From: Nymphaea colorata
Lineage: Eukaryota > Streptophyta > Magnoliopsida > Nymphaeales > Nymphaeaceae
DNA: 64,000 bases
Reading direction: 5' to 3'
Assembly (NCBI RefSeq): GCF_008831285.2
Contig: NC_045146.1
Location: 4,412,972 to 4,476,971 of the forward strand
In this document: positions 1 to 10,337 of the stretch, one piece after another
Numbering within the stretch: position 1 is the first letter of the stretch
Layout: the number at the start of each line of letters is the position of its first letter
Position numbers and translations under genes: made by a program
Notes under the pieces: generated by a model
What the model saw: only the letters and a program-made list of their open reading frames with translations
Database searches by the model: none
What the model was told of the DNA's origin: nothing

Positions 1-172
1 TTTAATAGGAATGGAAGATGAAAAACAGAATAGTTGAATTAAGAACTCTTTGAAGAAGCCAACAGTTATTTTTTTTCATCTTGAAAATTTTTTTCCACCA
101 CTTGCGATGAGACTAACTTTCCAGAAAAAAAAAAAAGTTTCTAAAAACTGACGGTAAGTTTTTTCATCCCAA

Positions 173-248
173 GTTTGATGGGCAGAAAAAAATTTAAAGA
201 ACTTGAATTTTATTTACAGTGCTACAAAAAGGGTCCTGCCCATCAAAC
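173..248. repeat. 13-nt perfect inverted repeat with 50-nt loop
   Basis: GTTTGATGGGCAG at 173-185 is the reverse complement of CTGCCCATCAAAC at 236-248. The arm could be part of the terminal inverted repeat of a small MITE, but I could not place a target duplication. Confidence 0.5.
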
Positions 249-710
249 GAGCCCTGAACAAAAAGGTCTTAGACACCCTTGCTCCAGTGAAACCCTGCTA
301 GGGTCCCTGAGGGTCTGAGAGTTCTGGAGGAGATCGAAAGCATGAAAGAAAGAGCTCTGATGTCTGAGTTGAGCGACCGTCTCTGATACCCTCACTCAAG
401 CATTTCTGAAACCCTAATCCAACGCTTTCAGTTGATCGAGGGTAAACCATCGAATCATGAAAATCATGACAACTTGAAGGTGTCATTAGAAAACCACCTA
501 AGCTAATTTAAAATGTAGGCTAAATAAGTGGTTTGTAGAAAAAAAATGTTTTGAATATTTAAATACAAATCAATTGGGGTTAAATGGATGTTGCGCCACC
601 TTGTAGTGCAACTAAAATATAAAATAGATATTATAGGTTAAAATTAACGAAGTGAGGGGAAGTTCAAAGAATATCCAACTTAGGCGGTCGAGTGAGTGGA
701 AAAACAAAAG

Positions 711-714
<4 letters not shown>

Positions 715-754
<40 letters not shown>
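715..754. repeat. (GA)20 microsatellite
   Basis: Uninterrupted GA dinucleotide run of about 40 bases. Confidence 0.95.
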
Positions 755-758
<4 letters not shown>

Positions 759-1879
759 TACACGCCATCCCAAATAAGAATTTTCATTCTTTGTATTCAT
801 TAAATTATGAGATTTCACATAAGGGAATGAAGTCTATGTATGGGCTAAGTTAGACATTTAGAGTTTATATTAACATAACCACAATTAAGGTTAACGTGAG
901 TTATATTAAACTATTAGGAAATGAAATTGAGCAATTGAATAGAATAGGTAGATTATACTACCCCACTTACAACTTTACAAGTTGGAAAAATCTATGGGAT
1001 AATTCAAGGCATGTGTCGTGCCCCATTCTACCTCATAATGTGTTTGATAAAATTTTCATTTCAGATGGTTAACTAAGTAATGTATGAAGTTAATTTCTAT
1101 TTAATGTGTAATGCGTTAACTTAGTGCTAGTACAACTACTTTCTGAATTATTTGTCAGATTTATCATAAACTTGAGATGGGTTCTCAATTATGTGTACAA
1201 TTTTATTTCATACCTCTAAAATGCTGCATATCTATAGTACGCATTGCTTGGTGTATGTGACATTGAATCATATTGACAATGGATGAGATCAACGTTAGCT
1301 ATAATGTATGACGACTACCAAAGTTACGTATACCTACCCATTTTGTTTAAATTATTAAATATAACATAGCTTGTGCTTATGGTACAGTACCCTAAGAGCT
1401 TAGGGGATGTAATTGTATCCGGGACCTAATGGTCATGCCATCTTCATCCATACTGCATTCAATTAGTCCTATATGTATATGAACTTATTTAAAAACAATC
1501 AAACGAGGGACAACCTATATTTGAGGTGGTCCCAATACATTCTAAATGCAGTAGAGGCTTGTAGGTACCGCAGTCCAGATCTATGGTTCATAGACTCATG
1601 CACAATTGAGATTTTGATGGTTATATTTCAGTTTTATTGTTGTATGTTGTAATGCTTATGTTTCAAAGGCTGGTTCATTTGTATCTTGGGGCTTACAAAG
1701 TAAATATTAAAGTTTATTTTAGTTCCTAATGCATGTGATATTTCTTGTATACTTCGAAATTCCAATATAAGACTCTTAGAACCATTTTCTGCTTAACGCA
1801 AATCGAGCCATGCCGTAATTACGTAGGCAACTAACTTAATAGCTTTCATGTGTATGTGTGTGTGTGTAAATATTGAAAA

Positions 1880-2053
1880 GCCATAGCTAAAAGTAAAAAC
1901 CATAACTAAAAACTTTTAGCAACAGCAACAATAGGCATGGTTTTTAACCTTTTTAGTGAGGGTTCACATCGGTTGCTAAAGACACCTAGCTATGGTTTTT
2001 AATATTTTTAGCGACCGTTTTGGCCATCGTTAAAACCATATTTTCTTGTTGTG
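1880..2053. mobile_element. CACTA-like terminal fragment
   Basis: The right end reads as the reverse complement of CACAACAAGAAAA, close to the CACTACAAGAAA termini of plant CACTA (En/Spm) elements. The 170 bases before it carry several short direct and inverted copies of a TTTTTAGC(A/G)AC-like word, as subterminal repeats of this superfamily do. No matching left terminus or 3-bp TSD was found, so this is a decayed or truncated end. Confidence 0.4.
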
Positions 2054-2179
2054 AGATCATGTTGTATGCTAATTAAATAAACTTTGCATACTTGTATTGT
2101 GATGCATATTATCACCAAAACAACAACAACAACAACGGTAATAATATAGGACTAATTTTGGGGCATTACGGTGGCGCTC

Positions 2180-2900
2180 CTATATAAGAAGAAACTCCAT
2201 GTTCACAAGGTTGGAATCTCCATTATCTACCTTTTGATGCAACCTCTTAAGGTTCTCTCTAAGGCCCTTATACAAGCAAGCGCATCCCATATGCAATCTC
2301 TGCCACATAGCTAACTTTTTCCTACTGAGCTCCAGCTTGGATATGGCCTGAATTAGTGGACACCCTTTAGCTGAGGTAGACCAGACTTTAGCCACAGTTC
2401 AGTTTCTCTCTAACCTTGCAGGACCAACTGTTGAAGAATGTGAAGAGTTAGGTCTATTCTCCATGCACGTCAAGAGGACAACATAGAAGACTAGAAAACA
2501 GTGGTTGGATGTTGTGTGGGAAAACACACCAAGCCTATTGCTATTTAGCTCCAATGCACATTTCAATGGAAGTTAATAAGGCGCCAATGTAATAGATGCC
2601 TCTTGGGATACTCCATTAATTGCAATGTACAATTAAATAGAAAACTATTAAGTGCTCTATAACAGAAACAAGAAGGATTCTTTCTGTTTGGTCATTTGCT
2701 CCCTTCATACAGTCGAAATCTCCCATAACTGACACTGGTTCTCACATTTTGCTGGATCTATGGGCATACATGTACCTCCAACTACAAAACTATTTCTAGG
2801 AGAGCAGCTTGTACACCTAATGATAACCCAAACCACTATAATTTGAGAACAATCTCACTGGATCCCAAACACAAATGGTCGAGCCACATTCCAAGTAACT
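2180..2900 (-). pseudogene. LINE ORF2 endonuclease-region remnant
   Basis: Reading leftward from about 2900, one frame gives a VMGDF(D)C motif followed by KGANDQT and a PRG-Y segment. This resembles the GDFN and S-G-F/Y-TW motifs of the apurinic endonuclease domain of plant LINEs. Nearer 2180-2395 an open frame of 71 residues (KLELSRKKLAMWQRLHMGC) resembles the linker between endonuclease and reverse transcriptase. Stops and frame changes interrupt it, and the active-site residues cannot all be placed. Confidence 0.4.
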
Positions 2901-3699
2901 TGGGCATTTGAAATCATTGCACACGAGTTTATTTTAGTGTTCTAAGTTTGAAATATATCTTCTGACAACATAAAATCAATAATGCAAAACCGAACGAGGG
3001 AAAATTTGAAAGTACCGAGGCAAGGTCATTGTTGGCATCATGCCTAACAAGACCTCGAATGTCCTACATCATGAAATTTATGTATGGTCTAGAGCAGACC
3101 CTTGGATCTCTTTCATGCACTCCCTCGATGGGAGTTTGGCAATCACTGTCACTCCCTTCTGAGAGTAGCATGCTTGCCTCCAACCTCCATAGGTTCATCT
3201 TGGAAGAGGTCCAAGTTACTAACGTCTTTCAGCACTTGCCTCCCCCCCTCGCTCTTCTGTTGCCTCTGCCCCGACTTTTTGGGCTAATCCCAATGTTGCC
3301 TCTCTCTACCCATTTCTTTACTTTACCATGCTCGGAAGGTTCCCCAACTTCAATGTTCACCTGGCCTGATGATAGCTTTGAGTTCCCCTCTACTGAGAAG
3401 CTAAAACTTGGGGGGACCTCATCCCTCTCTTCTTTTCTTTGCCTTTCTCATTTCCATGAAAGGACTTTGATTTTCTTTCGTCCTTAGTACACATAGAGAC
3501 TTTGAGATCATCTTTTCCCAAAAATATTGTTTGTTCATCCCTTGATGACTCCATCTGACCACATTCCCATCCTCAGCTACTTCAATAATTTTCAACTTCC
3601 TTTAGCTTCGGCTATCCAAGTTTGGTGTTCAGGCTACATTGTTTTGATTCTTATTTTATCAACTTCCAACCATCACGTTCCTGCTAGGGCGCTATTTCA

Positions 3700-4350
3700 G
3701 GCTTGACTTAGGTGTGGGTGTGTATCAATATTGCACAACTTGCAAAACCTAAGTTGGCCCTCATAAACTACTAATTGCAGGAGCATCTTTCCAATGCGTA
3801 GCACAATCTCCACTTTAGGCGGCAGATTAGACTAGATCAACAAAGCAACTAGGGTCCAAGCAAAGTTCTTGCGAGTCGTGGACATCGTTGGAAAATTGAC
3901 GTCAAGTTAATGAAATAGTTCAAAAACAAAATTTTTACATATAAGTTTTAAAAAATTTCATTAACTTGTATAAAAATTTTGAAAAAAAAATTTTTGGTCC
4001 AAATACCCTCTAATTCCAAAGATAGGGGACTAGACTAGGTAGTTTCAAATAGAGGGGCACGGCAGTGAGGTTCATTTCGAAAGGCATCACAAGATGGCAA
4101 TGCTTAACAACAAAGACCTTACCTCCCACCTTCCAATCTTGTTTCTTTAGCGTCAGATTGAGTTCTTTCTCGTTCAGGTAACAAAGGAGGATATCGTACG
4201 TTTAACAGAGAAATATGAGGGAGATTTTCCTCGTTTGTATATTGCAAAGAACATGTAACGATTTTGAAATGTTGCCACTAACCTCAAACGACGTTCCCAT
4301 GAAGCACCCAATGACTAACCATTGGAAGGGTTTGGTCATCAACTGAAAGT
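3700..4350 (-). pseudogene. LINE ORF1 (DUF4283/zinc-knuckle) remnant
   Basis: From about 4345 leftward, frames resemble the DUF4283 domain of plant LINE ORF1 proteins, which bind the element RNA (KPFQWLVIGCF, later KQDWKVGG). Near 3735-3800 a frame reads VVYEG-LRFCKLCN-DTHPH, like the YE-LP-FC--C---GH zinc-knuckle region that ends this domain. The last cysteine is missing and stops interrupt the frame. Confidence 0.4.
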
Positions 4351-5408
4351 CATCTTCTGTGATCACAATCCTCAGTCATTCTCCACCCTTTACGACCTTC
4401 AGTGGCGCGAGATTCTAGTGCTCCTAACAATTCCAATCGGTCGACAACCTTATCTGCCTATACTTGCTTTAGATAGGATAGTCCTCCACTTCCCTACATA
4501 GAGGTTTCCCAATTCTATTGGAGATCCATCATTGAGTCGCCCTCTACTCCATGTTCAGGTATCAAAACCGCATCCGTCAAGTCCAGAGGTTGGAAACTAT
4601 CGCCTTGGCTTTTAACGGCCTCTTAGAGCTATTCAAGCCATGGTTTGGGCAGCCATCGGTTGAAACCCTTTGCCTCCACTTAGTTTGCTAATTTGTTGGT
4701 CTTAACTTGCTGAACATATACAACGATCCTTTTCACATTTAATTTCTCAAACAATTGTAATTAATTTCCAAGTTTTTTAAAAATCTCTACCTGGTTAAAC
4801 TCAATTTTTCTTATCAACTGAAAAACTAAACATAGGAAAGAGAGAGAGATATAGAACTTGGGTGATTTGACTATGGCATATAACAAACATCATGAGCCCA
4901 GTTTTCAAAACTTGAATCAAGCCTTACCTCATGTCACTAAGAGACATGTGCATAAGATGTTTGAAGTTTAGTGTAGTAATGTTTGCATCCCCAAAATTTA
5001 TTTTGGTTTTTGGAGTGCTTTAGAAAAATGAGGTATTTTTAAAATTACAGAGAAAAAGATTCGCTCATTGGTACGAAGTCCGGCCGTTCCCAACACCTTT
5101 ATTCGGGGCAACCCAACCAAGAACTCTGGCCTCTTACTTTGCATATTTCGATATTTAAAATATTATCATAAATCCTATATGCATATGTGCTCAAGTCTAA
5201 ATAATTTTTTTAAAAAATATTGAGATAAATTTTGAAATGATTAAAATATTGTTTAGTTTTAAAGAAAATAAGATAGTAGTGCCCTTAGGTATTAAACTAT
5301 GGTCTTAAGGGTTAACGACCCTTAGAATAGTTGGAATAGCCAAATAGTATAAAAAATAGATTGTTTAAAAAGAGACACTTGTAAGATCATTTGAGTTCTT
5401 CAAATATT

Positions 5409-5559
5409 GTCACTATAACTCAACTAAAAGATAACTTATATTTGAAGATAGTTTTGAAAATCGAAGTTTCCAACTTGTTTGAGTGTCACTATAACTCAAC
5501 TAAAAGATAACTTATATTTGAAGATAGTTTTGAAAATCGAAGTTTTCAACTTGTTTGAG
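5409..5559. repeat. 76-bp tandem duplication
   Basis: Two head-to-tail copies (5409-5484 and 5485-5559) differ at about one position (TTTCCAAC versus TTTTCAAC). Confidence 0.9.
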
Positions 5560-6329
5560 GAAATGTAATTAGCAACATACTTGTAAAATTACTTATTTTG
5601 CAAAACATGGCTTCAACTTGTCATGCTTTACAAAAGCAAGTTTTTAAGTTTTGTTTGAAAGTAAGATATCAAAATAGATGGAGGATGACCATAGTTTTTG
5701 GTCACCATATGGCCAAAGAAAGAGATTTTGTAATATTGCAAATATCAAAATAATATGTTTGAAAAAAGTGAAGATTTGATATTTAAAATAAGAAAATATT
5801 ATAATTTGTAGGGGTGTTTTCCTTGAATCTTAAGTAAGTTTCAAGATTTTGTCTTAATTCGATTATCTCTTCATTAGGGCTTGATCTTGTCTTACTTAAG
5901 CTTTTTGAAAATGTGCTTGTAAGCATTCGTGAGTCCTATAAGTAATTGTGTTTGCATGATTCTATAAATTATATATGCATAACAAAAATAATCAACCATT
6001 CCTGCCATAACATACATCTATGGAGCAACGGAAAGGAAAAGTTTGATGGAACTTAATAGAAGTAAGATTTTATCTAGCCAGTCACTCAATGGTGTATTGA
6101 AAATATAAGTAGTTCAATGGAAAGCTACAATAATGATTAAGAAAAATATGAAAGATGGATTTGCAATTTGAAAAATAAAAAATGACATAATCAATGCAAA
6201 TTAACATGTATATCAAGCATGTTTGGGTGTTTCTCGAGTTAGACAAGTCCCAACCTCAAAATGATAAAAATAAAAAAATAACTCAGCCCAAATCCTCACA
6301 TCGTAATACACATCCACATACATTCAAGC

Positions 6330-6900
6330 TATCAAAATAAAGAATTAAATAAAAAAAAGTTAAATATATGATGAGAGATCAAGAATAGATAGAGAAAAAT
6401 TAAAGTAGGGAAAGAGAAAAATGAAAATACATAGAGAAAAATAAAGATGAAAGAGGAAGAGAAAGAGAGAGATATTTGAAAGAGAAAGAATTAAATGAGA
6501 GAGAAATGTAGAAAAATTAAAATAGGGAAAGAGAAAAATGAAAATACATAGAGAAAAATAAAGATGAAAGAGGAAGAGAAAGAGAGAGATTTTTAAAAGA
6601 GAAAGAATTAAATGAGAGAAATGTGAAGAGGAATAAAAAAAAGGAGAAATAAAGATGAGAAATTAAAACGAAAGAAATATAAGTTAAAATGATAGATAAA
6701 AGTTAAGAATGAGAGAAATAAACATTAAAATGAAAAAGAAATGAGTAAAGATGAGAGAAAAAGAAGTTAAAATGAAAGAGAGAAAAGTTAAAAGAAGGGA
6801 AAAACAAGTTTAAAAGAGATGAACATGTTAAAAGAAAAGAACAAGCAAGTTTAAATGATAAAAAAATAAATTAAAAAGAGAGAGAAAAAGCTCTTGAGGA
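6330..6900. repeat. Purine-rich low-complexity tract
   Basis: Almost entirely A and G, with words such as AGAGAAA and GTTAAAATGA repeated irregularly. It can drive spurious open frames on the other strand. Confidence 0.85.
6393..6623. repeat. 117-bp tandem duplication in purine tract
   Basis: Copy one (6393-6509) and copy two (6510-6623) match almost throughout, with a few substitutions and small indels. Confidence 0.85.
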
Positions 6901-7604
6901 AAATGTTTGCCTTGGTCATGCTCCTGGAGCTTCAAGGAGAATCCTTAGCTCCGAAGAGACTCTAGACTTTCATGGGCTTGTTATGAAGAAAAGAGACAAA
7001 GAAATGGTAGAAAGAAAGTTATAAATGCCTTTAAGAAAAAAGATTTGATGTAGAGGTGGCTCTTTAGTTTTAGCAGGCAAAGAGAACTCCTTGATGGTGA
7101 CTTGAATGAGTTGGAGATGCTCCCCAAGAGTCTATTACAAGCTCCTCCAATGTCTCCTCTTGTTGGAAATAAAGGTTTGGAGTTGAAGATTAGGAGAGAC
7201 AAACAAGAAAAATTGAACAAGAAGAAGAAAAGAAAGAATATAGAAGAAGAAATCTAGAAGAGGAAACAAAAAGCACAAAGGTCTGAACATATGATGAATT
7301 TCTCATGTTAAATGAGAGAAATGAGGAGGTATTTACAGAAGAAGAGGACTCAAGGGCATTATGGTTTTTTTCTAAAATGAAATTAGCCAATGGCTTAAAA
7401 TAGCTTAAAAATACTAAGAAGGTCAAATCTATCCAAAAATAGGTTGACTGGAGGGTTGAGTGTGCCAAGAAGCAGGTTGCCCACTCAAGGCTCGCGCAGC
7501 CTAGGCCTGACCCACTGCTAGGCATAAACATAACTCGCTAGCTTGCCACAGGCCTATTCTGGCCTGTGCTGGCCGGTTGCAGGCCTAGCCTTGCTAGTAG
7601 CAGG

Positions 7605-7609
7605 CCTAG
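7605..7609. repeat. Target-site duplication CCTAG (left)
   Basis: CCTAG lies directly left of the left LTR and again directly right of the right LTR (31117-31121). Because CCTAG recurs in this GC-rich neighbourhood, it supports the boundary only moderately. Confidence 0.55.
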
Positions 7610-10324
7610 CTTGGTGGTGCGCCTACCTGGCCGAGGCCTGCTGCAGCTACTGATGAGCGACACCTCCCTGGACCATGCTGGAACCCGATGCTTTTACAAA
7701 GGAATGTTAACTCCCGAAAACAATACAAACCCGACCAAACAAGATCCTGGTCTTACAACAATCACATAGTTGGTACAAAGTCTCCAAGTCCCTCCTAACT
7801 ATAGTACAACTGTTAGGGTTTAAGGCCTTACAACTGCGAGCGATACAAGAAAAACTCTCACAACTCACACATCATGCCGCTGGCCGGCTCAAACCATGCA
7901 CCAACCATGGCTACCAACAAACCATTCCCCTTGTCCCCTAAGTCAGGCCGAATATGGGTTTGGCTCAGCCGGGGTCGTGCTCGGATGCCTTGCGCACACC
8001 AATGGTCCCTTTCAGCTGGTGCTAGGCCATAGCCTTCCAAGCAAACACACCCTCCTGTGCGTCTATAGGGGGTTTGAAGGGATCTCACATTGGGCAGCAA
8101 CAAGTTCTAATACACCCGAAAGGCGCAGTCGATTGTAGTGCTCCTTTTACAACCGTAGGCTGTAATGTGGCTCGGCAGAGGCAGGTTCTGATGGGGAAGA
8201 TGGCAAGGTGGTCCGCCACTGAGGGAACTCGTCCATGGTCAGCAGGAGCTGTTAGCAGGACAAAACCCTAGCTGCGTTGGCGCTAGGCCTTTGCAGGGTA
8301 CAACAATAGCCTATCCTTCACTGCTCCTCTCCGAATGTGTTCATACACATCAAGCAGTAGTCAATGAACAAAAATAGACTGAGAAACCAGAATAACAGAA
8401 GTTATTGCCTTTACCGCATAGAGATTAAACAAGGGTTTGATCAGCCGGCATGAGCACGGGGTAGATCCTCCAAGCAGAAGGTGCGGCCTGGTCAGGTGGC
8501 TGAAGCCTTCCAGACAAGATGGCCTCCCTTGGCTAGCCTGTTGCTCTTTGAAAAAATGGCGGGTCTGCACGTGCCTGGGCTCTTTGGAAAGCTAAGGGTG
8601 TCAGCTGCCATGAGTGACAATCAGTGTGTCGAAGCCATGGACAGTTGGAGCGACATTGGTCTAGGATAGGGTCTGTTCGGTGACTACCGAATGATAGGGT
8701 CAGCTTTGCAAGCCCGTTGCTCTCTGGATATAGCTTGGATGCAAGTGACTATATCTTGTTGGAACCAGGAGATTTAGTAGAATCCAATGGTACCCTATTT
8801 ACCACAACCCAATAGTGAAATGTTGAGTTATGGGTAGTGGAACAAAGGCGACAGTTCAGCTTCTATGGGACAGAAACTACACCTCAGGGACGTACCTTCT
8901 TATGTAGATTTGGAGGCAAGCAATGCCCCACCCCAGGGTGCTATTTGAAGACGTTTGGTCCTTGTTGATGAAGGAAGGACATCCGGTCGTGTGTTGGATG
9001 ATCCTGGGGGTGGAAAGGACTGTGTTATGATGGATGAACGTGAGGTCGTCGATCAGTCGAATGGCTAGACAGTTGTTGTAGTAATGAACCACATTGTTGC
9101 TCCAAACACCTCGCCGAAACAGCAAAGAGAATCAAGCCAAGCTGCTTTTAGGGTCGTAGGGATTCTTTGCGCCGTAGTGTACCCTATTGCAATAAAGAAC
9201 CACGTCAAAGCAACAAAGAGGAGGAGAGGGACAGGCCTACCGGAGAACCACACGGGGAAGGGGACTGCAACTCAAAAACTCCATCAGTATTTCATTCAAA
9301 ACTCGGCTGCTGCCGGCGAGAGAGGCTGCTGCACAGTTACATGGTGAGCTCTTCCTCTAACACAAAAAATAACAGGGATAACAAAAACTAACCCTAACCC
9401 TAATCATCCTTAACTATTTAATGGAGGTTTTGGGCGGGAATCCGAGTTGAGCCAGTTCAAAATGCACCTCTGATCCACCCTGTAGAAGTTTCTAGAACAG
9501 ATCTATGTGGGGTGGTTCTAGAGCAGATAGTCTGTTCTTCCTTGGCGCAGATCTGCACCATATAACATTCTAGAACTTTCTTCAGCTGGGTGCTAGGCAG
9601 GAAAAAGGCTGGATCCATCTCTAAAAGGTCTGCCTGACCCAGTTCATTAAAGAACCTGGACCGGGGTAGGAAGGGCGTGGGTTTTGGATCCATGCCTCCC
9701 AAGCTGGTGCCCCATCAAGCCCAGATCTTGGCAGACTTGGATCAGATCTGAGGCTGGGGGGTCTGGTCTCATGTGATCTAAACATGGTGCACTGGTTTGC
9801 CCCCCCCTCCCCCTCAAACGCACGTCTTGTCCCTCTTAGCATTCTTGGCTGAACCGCGTTGGGGCTAACCCTTGGCGGTAGGGGACTAGAGAGGCGACTG
9901 TGTAAACCTCCCTTGAGTGCTTGGGGCTGATTTGGCTAGTTGAGTGTTGGGTGCATTACATTGGGTTCCCTCTTGCTCCAAACGGTGATATGAGGCTGTT
10001 GTGCAGGCTCTTGAGCAGCTAATCTTCCTTCAGTCCTAGCGAGTCACATTCCTCACTTCAACGCCTGGCTAGGCAGTCTTGGGATGCACCCGGCTGGGGC
10101 AGTAGGGTGACCTAGGACGCATTTGGGCTAGACACCCACCATTCTTGTCTTTGTCCTCACGCCCCCTATTTTAATCTCCCTAGGCGTATGGAAGGGCTTG
10201 GGCGCTAAAGGGGGTGTTGTCACCCCTCTCTCGGCAATGGGTACTCATTGGGTCTTGTCTCGTTGCCCGTGTGCTGCTTGCATCCATCGGCCATCATGGC
10301 GGACCGGGGGGTTGGATCGCATCA
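7610..10324 (-). repeat. 3' LTR of long-LTR element
   Basis: Homologous along its length to 28272-31116 in the same orientation, with many substitutions and indels. On the minus strand it begins TGATGCG. The other end reads CTTGG-TGGTG on the plus strand, next to the CCTAG duplication. Open frames inside (for example at 10198-10776) have no counterpart conserved in the other LTR and are not called genes. Confidence 0.75.
9388..9405. promoter_or_regulatory. Telo-box-like CTAACCCTAACCCTAATC in LTR
   Basis: The word AACCCTAA, the plant telo-box, occurs in a short tandem. The same 18 bases occur at the equivalent place of the other LTR (30094-30111). A regulatory role is inference. Confidence 0.4.
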
Positions 10325-10337
10325 GATCCACCCCCTT
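10325..10337 (-). other. Polypurine tract of long-LTR element
   Basis: On the minus strand AAGGGGGTGGATC directly precedes the 3' LTR start TGATGCG. This is where plus-strand DNA synthesis would be primed. Confidence 0.65.

Larger units (their letters stand above)
1..1860. other. AT-rich stretch without recognised genes
   Basis: I see no coding sequence that resembles a known family. The stretch holds A/T runs, a 13-nt inverted repeat near 173-248, a GA microsatellite at 715-754 and a short TG run at about 1851-1868. Small open frames here have no recognisable motif. Confidence 0.6.
2160..4600 (-). mobile_element. Degraded LINE (L1-type) fragment
   Basis: On the minus strand, ORF1-like remnants on the right are followed by endonuclease-like remnants on the left, the order expected for a plant L1 LINE. 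The fragment stops near 2160, before any reverse transcriptase domain, and has many stops and frame changes. No poly(A) tail or target duplication is visible, so this is an internal fragment. The family call rests on short motifs only. Confidence 0.45.
4601..7604. other. AT- and purine-rich intergenic stretch
   Basis: No supported gene. It contains a 76-bp tandem duplication (5409-5559) and a long purine-rich tract (6330-6900). At 6980-7530 two overlapping minus-strand frames of 79 and 113 residues are rich in S, F and L because they are the complement of purine-rich DNA; I do not regard them as genes. The last 100 bases become GC-rich with repeated GGCCTAG words. Confidence 0.5.

Noticed and set aside
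3029-3487. 152-residue plus-strand frame
   Set aside because: It lies antisense to LINE remnants and shows no family motif.
9388-9405. Interstitial telomere
   Set aside because: Only two to three imperfect CCCTAA units, and the same block recurs in both LTRs.
7610-10324. Two independent solo copies in place of one LTR pair
   Set aside because: The PBS at the right copy, the PPT at the left copy and the shared CCTAG flank fit a single element better, though independent copies cannot be fully excluded.
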